This document shows positions 1 through 9,290 of a stretch of 64,000 nt of DNA, piece by piece (position 1 is the stretch's first letter; each line of letters opens with the position of its first letter). Below the pieces are notes generated by a model that was given only the letters and a program-made list of their open reading frames with translations, was not told where the DNA came from and did not search any database. The translations under genes were made by a program, and so were the position numbers. The DNA is from DMER64 sp041654355 (GTDB lineage: Bacteria; Bacteroidota; Bacteroidia; Bacteroidales; UBA932), in assembly GCA_041654355.1 (NCBI GenBank), contig JBAZDQ010000008.1, positions 6,764-70,763 of the forward strand. Direction: 5' to 3'.

Positions 1-3000
1 TAACCGGGACGGTTATTTTCGCAGAGGATGGATCACCTCTGCCTTATGTAACGGTAGTGGTTGCCGGAACAACCATTACTTCCCAAACCGACCTGGACGG
101 GGTATATTCCATCAATGTCCCCGCAGGTAGGGAAGAACTCACATTTACTTATGTAGGTATGCAAACCGTTACGGTACAGATTGCAGGAAGAACCGTCGTG
201 GACGTCGAGATGGTGTCCGATGCGGTTGCCCTGGAAGACGTAATCGTAGTAGCATACGGTACGGCCAAGAAAGAGGCCTTTACCGGTTCTGCTGCCGTAG
301 TAACGAGCGAAGACATTCAGCGCCGGCAGGTGTCCAACGTAACCAATGCTCTTGCAGGTGTTGCTGCCGGGGTACAGGCAATTTCCACAACCGGCCAGCC
401 CGGTTCTTCGGCCACTATTCGTATTCGTGGTTTCGGATCCATGAGTGCCAGCAATTCACCTTTGTATGTCGTGGACGGTGTCCCGTTTGACGGATCACTC
501 AATACCCTGAACCCGAACGATATTGAATCCATGACCGTTCTGAAAGATGCTTCTGCCTCGGCCATTTATGGTCACCGTGGAGCCAACGGGGTAATTATTA
601 TCACTACCCGCCGCGGAACTTCGGCTGATGCCCAGGTTACTTTCGAAGGCAGATGGGGTAACAATACCCGTGCCGTTCCCAATTACAATGTCATGACAGA
701 TCCTGATATGTACTATGAAACTTTGTACAAAGCTTTATACAACAGCAGGACCGTTCTGGGACAATCCGGAGCCCAGGCACATACATACGCCAATAACACA
801 ATGTTTGGCAGAACAGGTTACCAGATTTACACCATTCCTGATGGCCAGTACCTTGTAGGGACCAACGGAAAACTCAACCCGAATGCCACCCTGGGATGGA
901 GTGACGGTGAATACTATTATACCCCGGATAATTTTTACAATGAATTGTTTATGAAGGGCAACCTTCGCCAGGAATACAACTTCACCGTATCCGGACGTTC
1001 AGACAAGATCAATTATTTTATGTCTGCCGGTTACCTGGATGATACCGGAATTGTTTCCGGATCCAGCTTCTCCCGTTTTACAACACGTATAAAAGCTGAA
1101 TACCAGGCCAAAGAATGGTTGAAAGTAGGAGCCAATATGGCTTATGCCAATTCCAACAACAAGGCTCCCGGAAGCCAGACATCCTGGGGATCTTCAGGGA
1201 ACCTTTTCTACTTATCCAGTATGATCGCTCCCATTTATCCCATGTATGTAAGAAATGCAGACGGGACAGTAAAGGTTGACAACAACGGGTATACCGTATA
1301 CGACTTCGGCACACTGGACAGTTCCAACCAGATACGTTCTTTCCTGTCTATGTCCAACCCGGCCATTACTTTGTTACTGGATGATTTTAATTCATATACT
1401 GACAACCTGGATAGTAAGTATTATGCCATAGTGGAACCTATTAAGGGTTTGACCTTAACAGCCAATGTTGGTGTGATTGCCCGGAATATCCGCTCTAACA
1501 ATTTGTATAATCCTTTCTACGGAGCTTCTGTATCTGCAGGCGGTGAGGTTACCGTATCTCATTCACGGCTGCTTACCACCAACCAGCAATACCTGGCCGC
1601 TTTCAAACGCACCTTTAGCGGTCATACCATTGACCTGTTAGCCGGTTATGAATCATACGCTTACAAATACCAATATCTTTATGGATGGAATAAGAAAATA
1701 TACAATCCGACTGTAGGAGAAATTGATAACTGTATCTACGGATTAAATCCTTCACCGGTTGTTAGTTCATATACAGACACATATGCAACTCAGGGAATCT
1801 TGGCCCGTGTCCAGTATGATTTTCAGGAAAAATACTTCTTCTCGGCTTCTTACCGTCGCGATGCTTCCTCACGTTTTGCTCCCGAAAATCGTTGGGGTAA
1901 CTTTTATAGTGTAGGTGGTGCCTGGCTGATCAACAAGGAAGGATTTATGAAAAACCTTACCTGGCTGAGTACCTTGAAACTAAAAGCCAGTTACGGTATG
2001 CAGGGTAACGACGGCTTAGGAAACTATTATCCTTACCTGGACCAGTATTCCGTTGGAAACAACAACGGTGAATTTGCCGTTTCCATGTCTTACAAAGGAA
2101 ACCGCGACATTACCTGGGAAAAATCACAGAATATAAATGCAGGCCTTGAATTCGGTCTTTTCAATGAAAGAATTACGGCAAACGTAGAATACTTCAACCG
2201 TGTATCAACTGACTTATTGTACAATTTACCGGTAGCTCCGTCAAACGGATATACCTCTTTCCCCATGAACGTGGGTGCTATCCGCAACAGTGGTATAGAA
2301 GTTGAATTGGGTGCTGCTATTATCAATACCAGGAATATCCAGTGGAGTGTCTCGTTGAATGCAACTCACTTCAAAAATACGATCCTGGATTTGCATGAAT
2401 CAGTAAGGGAAACAGGGATTAAAGGGTCCCGCTTCATTTATGAAATTGGCGGATCTCTTTACGATTCCTACTACAGGGAGTATGCCGGTGTGGATCCCGA
2501 AACCGGGAAAGCACAATATTATAAAGATGTTGTTGACGAGCAGGGTAATGTTACCGGAAAGGAACTTACTACCGATTACAGTTCTGCCACCCAGTACAAC
2601 AACGGGACTACACTGCCTTCTCTGTCAGGAGGTTTTGCTACCTCTCTGACTGCCTACGGCTTTGACGTGTCTGCCCAGTTTGGGTACCAGCTTGGTGGTA
2701 AGATCTACGACTTTGGTTATGAAGAGTTGATGCATAACGGACAATCCAGCATGGGCGGTACCAACTGGCATTTTGACATTCTGAATGCCTGGACGCCGGA
2801 AAATCCCAACAGCGACATACCCCGTTTGAATGCAACCGATGACACCCGTCAACAAAACTCCACTCGTTACCTGGTTAGCTCAAATTATTTGAGTATAAAC
2901 AACGTAACACTGGGATACACACTTCCTAAGAAATGGACAGAGAAAATCAAGGTTGCCAAACTGCGCTTCTATGCTACAGGCGACAACCTTTGGGTATTCG

Positions 3001-3113
3001 CTGTAAGACAAGGTTTGGATCCCCGTCAGGACTTTGGTGGTACAGATTGGGCCGGATCTTTCCGTTACAGTGCGTTACGCACCATTTCCGGTGGTATTTC
3101 CATTACATTCTAA
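1..3113 (+). CDS. SusC/RagA-family TonB-dependent outer-membrane receptor, 5' end missing
   Basis: The reading frame is open from base 3, so the gene begins before the window; about 1036 residues are visible. The first part matches a carboxypeptidase-regulatory-like domain (TGTVIFAEDGSPLPYVTVVV), followed by the TonB plug (EDVIVVAYGTAKKEAFTGSA, SPLYVVDGVPFDG) and a long beta-barrel ending in ITF, the usual aromatic C-terminus of an outer-membrane barrel. By family it imports a glycan or peptide ligand together with the SusD lipoprotein encoded 51 bp downstream. A GTG at 57 lies inside the domain and is not the true start. The substrate cannot be told from this window. Confidence 0.95.
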   Translation, partial: TGTVIFAEDGSPLPYVTVVVAGTTITSQTDLDGVYSINVPAGREELTFTYVGMQTVTVQIAGRTVVDVEMVSDAVALEDVIVVAYGTAKKEAFTGSAAVVTSEDIQRRQVSNVTNALAGVAAGVQAISTTGQPGSSATIRIRGFGSMSASNSPLYVVDGVPFDGSLNTLNPNDIESMTVLKDASASAIYGHRGANGVIIITTRRGTSADAQVTFEGRWGNNTRAVPNYNVMTDPDMYYETLYKALYNSRTVLGQSGAQAHTYANNTMFGRTGYQIYTIPDGQYLVGTNGKLNPNATLGWSDGEYYYTPDNFYNELFMKGNLRQEYNFTVSGRSDKINYFMSAGYLDDTGIVSGSSFSRFTTRIKAEYQAKEWLKVGANMAYANSNNKAPGSQTSWGSSGNLFYLSSMIAPIYPMYVRNADGTVKVDNNGYTVYDFGTLDSSNQIRSFLSMSNPAITLLLDDFNSYTDNLDSKYYAIVEPIKGLTLTANVGVIARNIRSNNLYNPFYGASVSAGGEVTVSHSRLLTTNQQYLAAFKRTFSGHTIDLLAGYESYAYKYQYLYGWNKKIYNPTVGEIDNCIYGLNPSPVVSSYTDTYATQGILARVQYDFQEKYFFSASYRRDASSRFAPENRWGNFYSVGGAWLINKEGFMKNLTWLSTLKLKASYGMQGNDGLGNYYPYLDQYSVGNNNGEFAVSMSYKGNRDITWEKSQNINAGLEFGLFNERITANVEYFNRVSTDLLYNLPVAPSNGYTSFPMNVGAIRNSGIEVELGAAIINTRNIQWSVSLNATHFKNTILDLHESVRETGIKGSRFIYEIGGSLYDSYYREYAGVDPETGKAQYYKDVVDEQGNVTGKELTTDYSSATQYNNGTTLPSLSGGFATSLTAYGFDVSAQFGYQLGGKIYDFGYEELMHNGQSSMGGTNWHFDILNAWTPENPNSDIPRLNATDDTRQQNSTRYLVSSNYLSINNVTLGYTLPKKWTEKIKVAKLRFYATGDNLWVFAVRQGLDPRQDFGGTDWAGSFRYSALRTISGGISITF

Positions 3114-3164
3114 TGATGTGTAATATTAGTACTTATGTTAAACAAGTTTAAAAACACAACGAAT

Positions 3165-4790
3165 ATGAATCGTATTAAACAAATATTTAGTCTTGCCATC
3201 GGACTGTCATTACTTGTTTCCTGCGTGGATCTGGATACGGCTCCCCAGGGAGGGACTGTAACTTCCGAACAGAAGCAAATGGTGGCCGAAATGAACCCGG
3301 CAGCAATTGAAGCTGAACTGGCCGGCCTTTCTACCTCTATGTTCGGATCCAACAACGTATTTTCTGGTAGCGGCAGGGCAGATGACTTCGGTTTTCCCGC
3401 ATGCGCACTCTCCTGGGATTGCCAGAGCGCCGATATGGCGTCACCCGATGACGGTTACAACTGGTTCTCTGTAGCCTGCAGTTATGAGAACAGGACATAT
3501 ACCTATGCTAATACCCGTTTGCAATGGGATCCGTTCTATAAGAACATTTACATTGCCAACAATATCATTAAGACAATTCCTGCCGATGTGGAGGGTGAAA
3601 CCACTAAAGCATACCGCGGAATTGCTTTGGCCTTCAGGGCTTGGGATTATATGAACCTGGTTCAGAACTTCCAGTTCAAATACAAAGGACATGAAAGCGA
3701 TCCTTCCGTTCCCCTCGTTACGGAAGAAACCACTGCTGAACAAGCCGCTGCCAATCCCCGTGCTGCAGTTAGTGATGTTTATGATTTGATTATGAGCGAC
3801 TTGAATGAGTCAGTAGCTTTGCTTGAAACATACGATCGTGGTAGTGACAAAACCATGCCGGATAAGAGCGTAGTATTGGGTCTCAGAGCCCGTGCCAATC
3901 TTCTGATGGAGAACTGGTCAGCTGCTGCTGCCGATGCAGCTGCCGCCCGTCAGGGATATGGATTATTGAGCAAGGACGGAGCCAGCAAACCGGGTTTCAA
4001 TGACGCAGATGATTCCAACTGGATGTGGGCTTTAATAATAGGTCCGGACCAGACCAACGGTGATTTGGCTTCCTGGCCTTCCCAGCTTTCTTCACTGACC
4101 GGTTACGGTTACACAACGGCCGTAGCTGTATGGAGAACCATCAATGTATTGTTATACAGTAAAATTCCTGCAGCGGATGTCAGAAAAACCTGGTGGGTGG
4201 ATGAAAACCTGCATTCTGATATGCCTTCCTATCCGGCAGGATACGGAAATGACTGGGGATTCAATCCTTACACCAACATCAAATTCGCCAACTATTCCAA
4301 TGACTGGGGTATTGATGACACTAATGGTGGTGACTGGTGCATTATGCGTGCCGAGGAAATGTTGCTCATAGAAGCAGAAGCCAAAGCCATGAGCGGAGAT
4401 CTGGCCGGTGCCAAATCCCTGCTACAGGATTGGGTGACTACATACAGGAACCCTGAATACCAATCTTATGCTTCTACAGCCGCTGAATTCCAGAATGAAG
4501 TATGGTTCCAGCGCCGCGTGGAATTGTGGGGTGAAGGTTTCGGTTTCTTTGACCTGCAGCGCCTTAACAAACACATGGTTCGTTTCAACACCCGTATTCC
4601 CGACACCAACCATGACGACAACTTCCGTTTCAACCTGGCCAATGACCATATGGTTCGTTTGTTGACTATCCCGCAGAGGGAGATCAATGCCAACAACGGA
4701 ATTGATGAATCGGACAACAACCCCGGGCAATCCCTGATACCTATTGGAATGGGTGCAGGCGCCGGGTTATTGGACGGAGTAACTGACTAA
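3165..4790 (+). CDS. SusD/RagB-family surface lipoprotein
   Basis: Protein of 541 aa. I chose ATG 3165 because a signal peptide with lipobox LVSC (Cys20) follows at once; an upstream ATG at 3135 would add ten unlikely residues. The alpha-helical TPR-like part (RAWDYMNLVQNFQF, EEMLLIEAEAKAMSGD, RRVELWGEGFGFFDLQR) is typical of SusD/RagB, which caps the SusC barrel and binds ligand at the cell surface. It follows the SusC gene directly and is surely co-transcribed. The sequence is rich in Trp/Asp loops. No substrate is evident. Confidence 0.93.
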   Translation: MNRIKQIFSLAIGLSLLVSCVDLDTAPQGGTVTSEQKQMVAEMNPAAIEAELAGLSTSMFGSNNVFSGSGRADDFGFPACALSWDCQSADMASPDDGYNWFSVACSYENRTYTYANTRLQWDPFYKNIYIANNIIKTIPADVEGETTKAYRGIALAFRAWDYMNLVQNFQFKYKGHESDPSVPLVTEETTAEQAAANPRAAVSDVYDLIMSDLNESVALLETYDRGSDKTMPDKSVVLGLRARANLLMENWSAAAADAAAARQGYGLLSKDGASKPGFNDADDSNWMWALIIGPDQTNGDLASWPSQLSSLTGYGYTTAVAVWRTINVLLYSKIPAADVRKTWWVDENLHSDMPSYPAGYGNDWGFNPYTNIKFANYSNDWGIDDTNGGDWCIMRAEEMLLIEAEAKAMSGDLAGAKSLLQDWVTTYRNPEYQSYASTAAEFQNEVWFQRRVELWGEGFGFFDLQRLNKHMVRFNTRIPDTNHDDNFRFNLANDHMVRLLTIPQREINANNGIDESDNNPGQSLIPIGMGAGAGLLDGVTD

Positions 4791-4825
4791 ACATTTAAGA
4801 AATTTTGAAATTTAATGAAACGAAT

Positions 4826-5698
4826 ATGAAAAAAATAAGCAAAATATTAATGTTTGTGGGACTCTCTGTTTTGTTGGTTTCGGCATGTACCGAAGATCCG
4901 ATCGTCAGAGAACCTTCTCCCAATGAAAATCCGTACGGCGTATATTTTTTGCCTTCCAATACGCTTGACATCACGGTTCAATCCGATGCCACCAGCGTTA
5001 CCTATACGGTTGGACGTCTGAATACTTCCGGATCCATTTCAGTTCCGCTGACTTCGGAAAGCGATGCTGTATTCACCGTAGAACCCACAGTGTCGTTCTC
5101 GGACGGAGAACAGTTTGCTCAGTTCCAGGTTACTTTCAATCCGCTCCCCTCTGATCCTTCAACAGTAAAGATCAGGATTGATGATGAATATGCCGCCTTA
5201 TACGGCCCGGGACACAACGAGTTCGTTGGCAAAATAAAAGCCATTAACTGGGTTTCCCTGGGTATTGGACAATTCTTTGATTCATTCTTATACCTTGACG
5301 TAGTTGATGTAGAGGTTCTGAAGGCTGAAGGATTCAACCAATACCGTATCATAGATCCTTATCCTGTTGCTCTGGTTAGCCAGGACAGCTGGTATGGAGG
5401 TCCCAGGGCCGAAGAAATTGAATTCTGGGTAACTTCCGGCGGCACAGTTGCCTGGGATGCTTTCTGGTACATTGGACTGAACTACGCAGCTACTGAAGGT
5501 CAGCCTATTAAAGCTTACCTGCCTTCTGCATTGGCTGCTTCACAGGCTCCAAACGATGCGAACAGCAAGTTCCTGACCGACAAGATCGTCTTCTTCAATC
5601 CGTATTATTACATAGACGGTTTGGGTGGTTACGGCCTCCAAGATGTTTACTTATCGTTACCGGGAGGTCCGGACTTGTACGAATATCTGGAACTATAG
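4826..5698 (+). CDS. Lipoprotein of unknown function, third gene of the SusC/SusD operon
   Basis: 290 aa from ATG 4826; the lipobox VSAC places the lipidated Cys at 21. ATG 4805 is in frame but gives an unlikely N-terminus. The start context (cgaATATGAAA) resembles that of the SusD gene. Residues about 30-120 are beta-rich and repeat phrases such as VTYTVGRL and VSFSDGEQFAQFQVTF, reminiscent of Calx-beta/BACON-like surface modules. The C-terminal half is rich in Tyr, Trp and Gly. Position in the operon suggests a surface glycan- or peptide-binding protein like SusE/SusF, but that is inference. A strong terminator follows. Confidence 0.8.
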   Translation: MKKISKILMFVGLSVLLVSACTEDPIVREPSPNENPYGVYFLPSNTLDITVQSDATSVTYTVGRLNTSGSISVPLTSESDAVFTVEPTVSFSDGEQFAQFQVTFNPLPSDPSTVKIRIDDEYAALYGPGHNEFVGKIKAINWVSLGIGQFFDSFLYLDVVDVEVLKAEGFNQYRIIDPYPVALVSQDSWYGGPRAEEIEFWVTSGGTVAWDAFWYIGLNYAATEGQPIKAYLPSALAASQAPNDANSKFLTDKIVFFNPYYYIDGLGGYGLQDVYLSLPGGPDLYEYLEL

Positions 5699-5717
5699 AA
5701 GTTCTTAACTTAAAAAG

Positions 5718-5752
5718 AAGGAGGATGGCGTTAACGTCATCCTCCTTTTTTT
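5718..5752 (+). terminator. Intrinsic terminator of the first SusC/SusD operon
   Basis: A 13-bp stem (5718-5730 with 5735-5747, one G-U pair) closes a TTAA loop and runs into an unbroken T tract. It lies 20 bp after the lipoprotein stop codon. Confidence 0.93.
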
Positions 5753-5755
5753 GGT

Positions 5756-5763
5756 TACCTTTG
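5756..5763 (+). promoter_or_regulatory. -7 box (TACCTTTG) of the subtilase gene
   Basis: Exact match to the Bacteroidota TAnnTTTG -7 consensus, just after the terminator and 24 nt before the start codon. No clear TTTG -33 box at the usual distance, because the terminator T tract lies there. Confidence 0.6.
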
Positions 5764-5787
5764 CAGCCATTAGTAATTGAAGATCCC

Positions 5788-8355
5788 ATGCGTTATTCTT
5801 TTTTGATTTTATGCATTTTGTCGCTCATTGCAGGATGTGCCCGGGTGTCCGCACCTGTAGATAATGATGATCACAATCCCATTGAACAGGTTTCCGAAAC
5901 AATCTATTCCCGGACAGTCAGAATCAGGGTAACCGAGGAACTTGCGGCCGGCCGGGCCGTTTTGGATTCTTACGGGGCTGCTAGAACGTTTCCGTGCAGC
6001 GGAAGATTTGAAGAACGTACACGGCTTGCAGGATTGCACCTTTGGTATGATATTGAAGTGGATGAAAATGTACCCCTTACAAAGGCAACAAGGGATATTG
6101 CTCAATTGGACGGGGTTCAGGTTGTAGAGAACGTCCCAAAAACAAAAAGGATGGATCTGCCGTTTGATGATCCCATGTTGGCTGATCAATGGCATTATAA
6201 AAATGAGGGATCCGTTAAAGGACAGGTTGCCGGATCGGATATCAATGTATATGATGCCTGGAGTATTACCACGGGAGATCCCGGTGTAATAGTGGCCGTG
6301 ATAGACGGTGGGGTAGATTTTGACCATGAAGATCTGAAAGACAATATGTGGGTGAATATCCCTGAGTTCAATGGAGAACCCACTGTGGACGACGATAATA
6401 ACGGGTACGTGGATGATATTTACGGGTATAATTTTGTGTCGCAAAGCCAGTATGTACGGGCCGAGAATCACGGAACGCACGTGGCCGGAACCATTGCGGC
6501 CAAAAACAACAACGGAATAGGGGTCTCCGGTATTGCCGGAGGCGACGGTACAACAGATAGCGGTGTAAGGTTGATGACATGCCAGATATTTGACGATTAT
6601 ACCCAGAAAAATCCTGATGGAGCACAGGCAATAAAATATGCGGCTGATAATGGGGCTGTCATTTGCCAGAATAGCTGGGGGTTTTCGGATATTGATTATT
6701 TACCGCAATCTTCCAAAGAAGCCATAGACTATTTTGTGGCCAACGCAGGTATAGATGAATACGGCAATCAGTCAGGTCCCATGAAAGGCGGGATCGTGAT
6801 CTTTGCCGCCGGGAACGATTATTCCACTGTGGCTTTTCCGGCTTCATACGACGCAGTTTTTTCCGTAGCTGCCATAGGCGCCGATTACAAACGGGCCTAT
6901 TATTCCAACTACGGGGAATGGGTTGATGTTTCTGCTACCGGGGGAGACGCCAAGAAAGGATGGCTCATCCGCAGTACTTTGATAGATGATACATACGGTG
7001 ATTTACAAGGAACATCCATGGCGTGTCCGCATGTTTCAGGTGTTGCTGCTTTGGTGGTTTCGCATTTTGGAGGAGAAGGCTTTACCAACGAAATGTTGTG
7101 GGATATTTTACTTGCAGGAGCACGTGATATCACCTCTTATAATCCGGATTTTGAGGGATTGCTGGGAAAAGGACTTATAGATGCTGCCGCTTCTTTAAAC
7201 CAAAGCAGCAAACACGCTCCGGACAAAGTAGAAGAACTATGGACAACCGTACAATCCAATAACATAATATTACACTGGGTAGTACCTGCCGATCCGGACA
7301 GCGACAAGGCGTACGGGTACCATATATATTACGGGACCGTGTCACTTGAGGGACTGGACGTTACGGATCTTCCCGCGGGAGTGACAGAAACAACCACCAA
7401 AACAGGGTTGCTCAATGTAGGCGATACTTTGCATCTAACCCTAACAGGATTTGATTTTGGGACTGCCTACAATTTCAGGGTGGATGCGTATGATTTTTCC
7501 GGGAACCGTTCCGATTTGTCTGACCAGGTTACGGCGGTAACCGAACAAAACTCGGATCCTGTTATTACGGCCATGGATGGCAACTCGGTTATTCTTAAAA
7601 TGTACGAGCAAAAAACGCTCCGGTTCTCGGTATCGGACCCCGACGGCCACCCGTGGACCTATGCTTTTGAAGGCGGTTCTCAGGCCGCCAAAGCAGCACG
7701 GAGCAATGATGTGATTACCGTTACATTTACAGGGAATAAAGCTTCTGAAGGCCGGTATAATGCCTTCCTGGAAGTGGAGGACACATTTGGCGGATTGTCA
7801 TCACAGAGTATAGAATATGAAATATTATCCAATACGCCGCCACATGTTACGGGAACTCCTGCTGATGTTTATTTTGGCAGTATAGGGACGGTAAATACGA
7901 TGGATCTGGATAAGTATTTTACAGATGATGACGGCGAAACATTACATTATTCAATTTCTTTTCAGAACAATGCCGTTGCTTCCGGTACGGTGGATAACAA
8001 CAATCTAAATCTAAAAGCTAAAGGCTACGGATTAACACGTGCTACCGTGACAGCCTCTGATATTATGGGAGAAAAATGCAGCGTGACATTCCTTGTGCTG
8101 ACACGCGACGGCAGCCAGGAAGTGGATCTTTTCCCTGTCCCCGTTACCGATATACTCAATGTAAGACTGGGAATTGATACTACGGCACAACTTACCTTAA
8201 GCGGGGCTGCCGGTGCAGTGGTATATCAAGCAGAACATGTTATTACTCCTTTTCAGCCTGCACAACTTGACTTGGGAACGCTGAGCGGCGGTGTTTATAC
8301 CCTGGTCATTACATACAATAATACACAGATAACCCGTTCCATAGTGAAATTGTAA
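5788..8355 (+). CDS. Subtilisin-like S8 serine protease with lipobox and T9SS C-terminal domain
   Basis: 855 aa from ATG 5788 (an upstream in-frame ATG at 5725 lies in the terminator). N-terminus MRYSFLILCILSLIAGC has a lipobox (Cys17). A pro-domain-like stretch (about 40-125) precedes the S8 domain with catalytic Asp173 (VIDGGVDFDH), His231 (NHGTHVAG) and Ser410 (GTSMACPHVSG); the oxyanion Asn is in FAAGND. A fibronectin-III-like part (about 480-600), two beta domains and a C-terminal sorting domain (LFPVPVTDILNV ... GGVYTLVITY ... RSIVKL) follow. By family it is a secreted endopeptidase exported by the type IX system. A PorV-like barrel is encoded 2 bp downstream. Confidence 0.92.
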   Translation: MRYSFLILCILSLIAGCARVSAPVDNDDHNPIEQVSETIYSRTVRIRVTEELAAGRAVLDSYGAARTFPCSGRFEERTRLAGLHLWYDIEVDENVPLTKATRDIAQLDGVQVVENVPKTKRMDLPFDDPMLADQWHYKNEGSVKGQVAGSDINVYDAWSITTGDPGVIVAVIDGGVDFDHEDLKDNMWVNIPEFNGEPTVDDDNNGYVDDIYGYNFVSQSQYVRAENHGTHVAGTIAAKNNNGIGVSGIAGGDGTTDSGVRLMTCQIFDDYTQKNPDGAQAIKYAADNGAVICQNSWGFSDIDYLPQSSKEAIDYFVANAGIDEYGNQSGPMKGGIVIFAAGNDYSTVAFPASYDAVFSVAAIGADYKRAYYSNYGEWVDVSATGGDAKKGWLIRSTLIDDTYGDLQGTSMACPHVSGVAALVVSHFGGEGFTNEMLWDILLAGARDITSYNPDFEGLLGKGLIDAAASLNQSSKHAPDKVEELWTTVQSNNIILHWVVPADPDSDKAYGYHIYYGTVSLEGLDVTDLPAGVTETTTKTGLLNVGDTLHLTLTGFDFGTAYNFRVDAYDFSGNRSDLSDQVTAVTEQNSDPVITAMDGNSVILKMYEQKTLRFSVSDPDGHPWTYAFEGGSQAAKAARSNDVITVTFTGNKASEGRYNAFLEVEDTFGGLSSQSIEYEILSNTPPHVTGTPADVYFGSIGTVNTMDLDKYFTDDDGETLHYSISFQNNAVASGTVDNNNLNLKAKGYGLTRATVTASDIMGEKCSVTFLVLTRDGSQEVDLFPVPVTDILNVRLGIDTTAQLTLSGAAGAVVYQAEHVITPFQPAQLDLGTLSGGVYTLVITYNNTQITRSIVKL

Positions 8356-8357
8356 CC

Positions 8358-9290
8358 ATGAAAAAAAGCATCATCATCTTTACGGCCCTTTTCTTTTCAA
8401 GCCTTACCATACATACTTCTGCACAGACGTTATCACTGCTTAATATATTGCCGGATGCCAGGATGCTTGCCATGGGCAATACAGGGGTTGCACAGCCGGC
8501 TTCTTCGTTTTCGCTCTATGCCAACTCAGCAGCTGCAGCTTTAACGAAGGACAGGATGTCTTTTGCCGCTTCATACGGAATGTGGCAGCCGGGTGTTCAA
8601 AACAACCGCCTGATGGGAGGGGCCGGGTTTGTCCGCCTGGGAGAACGTATTGCGGTTACTGCCGGGACCCGTTTTTTTACCTATCCAAAGGTTACGTTTT
8701 ACGATAACAACGGGTATGCTAAGGGGACATATAAACCCCTGGAATATTCAGCTGATTTGGGAATCGCATTCAGGATAGTCCCCGGACTTGCTGTCTCAGC
8801 AAACGTTCATTACCTGTCATCCGATATGGGAACGGGACAAAAAGGCAGTGCATATTCGGCGGATATCGGCCTTATGTATACTTTTTCCGGACTCAGGGCA
8901 GGTCTTACGGCCACACATCTGGGGTCAAAGATGGACTACGGATACGGTGCCTATGAATTGCCTGCTTCCATAAATGCCGGTTTGGGTTACCAGCTTGAAT
9001 TTGGAAATAATCATTCCCTTTCACCTATAGTAGAAGTCTCATACCGCTTGCCTGAGAACCGCAGCGGAATTGTAGCAGGTGCCGGGATCGAATATGCTTT
9101 TATGAAAATGATATATGTAAGAGCGGGTTACCATTTGGGCAACCAAACGATTTCAGAACCCTCGTATTTTAGTGCTGGTTGCGGCGTTTCTTTTGCCGGG
9201 GTGGCTTTGGACTTTGTTTATCTCCTGGCAGATGAAAATTCGCCTTTAAAGAACACCATGCAGCTTTCGTTGGGATGGACTTTACGGTAA
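8358..9290 (+). CDS. PorV/PorQ-family outer-membrane beta-barrel protein
   Basis: 310 aa with a classical signal peptide ending TSAQ. The motif LLNILPDARMLAMGNTGVA near residue 30, followed by SLYANSAAAAL, is the N-terminal signature of the PorV/PorQ (FadL-like) family; the rest alternates as barrel strands to SLGWTLR. PorV relatives shuttle T9SS cargo from the translocon to the attachment complex. The gene starts 2 bp after the T9SS-tailed protease stop codon, so the two are probably one operon and perhaps one export unit (inference). Its 3' end overlaps the convergent gene by 9 bp. Confidence 0.82.
   Translation: MKKSIIIFTALFFSSLTIHTSAQTLSLLNILPDARMLAMGNTGVAQPASSFSLYANSAAAALTKDRMSFAASYGMWQPGVQNNRLMGGAGFVRLGERIAVTAGTRFFTYPKVTFYDNNGYAKGTYKPLEYSADLGIAFRIVPGLAVSANVHYLSSDMGTGQKGSAYSADIGLMYTFSGLRAGLTATHLGSKMDYGYGAYELPASINAGLGYQLEFGNNHSLSPIVEVSYRLPENRSGIVAGAGIEYAFMKMIYVRAGYHLGNQTISEPSYFSAGCGVSFAGVALDFVYLLADENSPLKNTMQLSLGWTLR

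Noticed and set aside
5725..5787. Upstream start for the subtilase
   Set aside because: The extension would overlap the terminator of the previous operon, precede the -7 box and bury the signal peptide.
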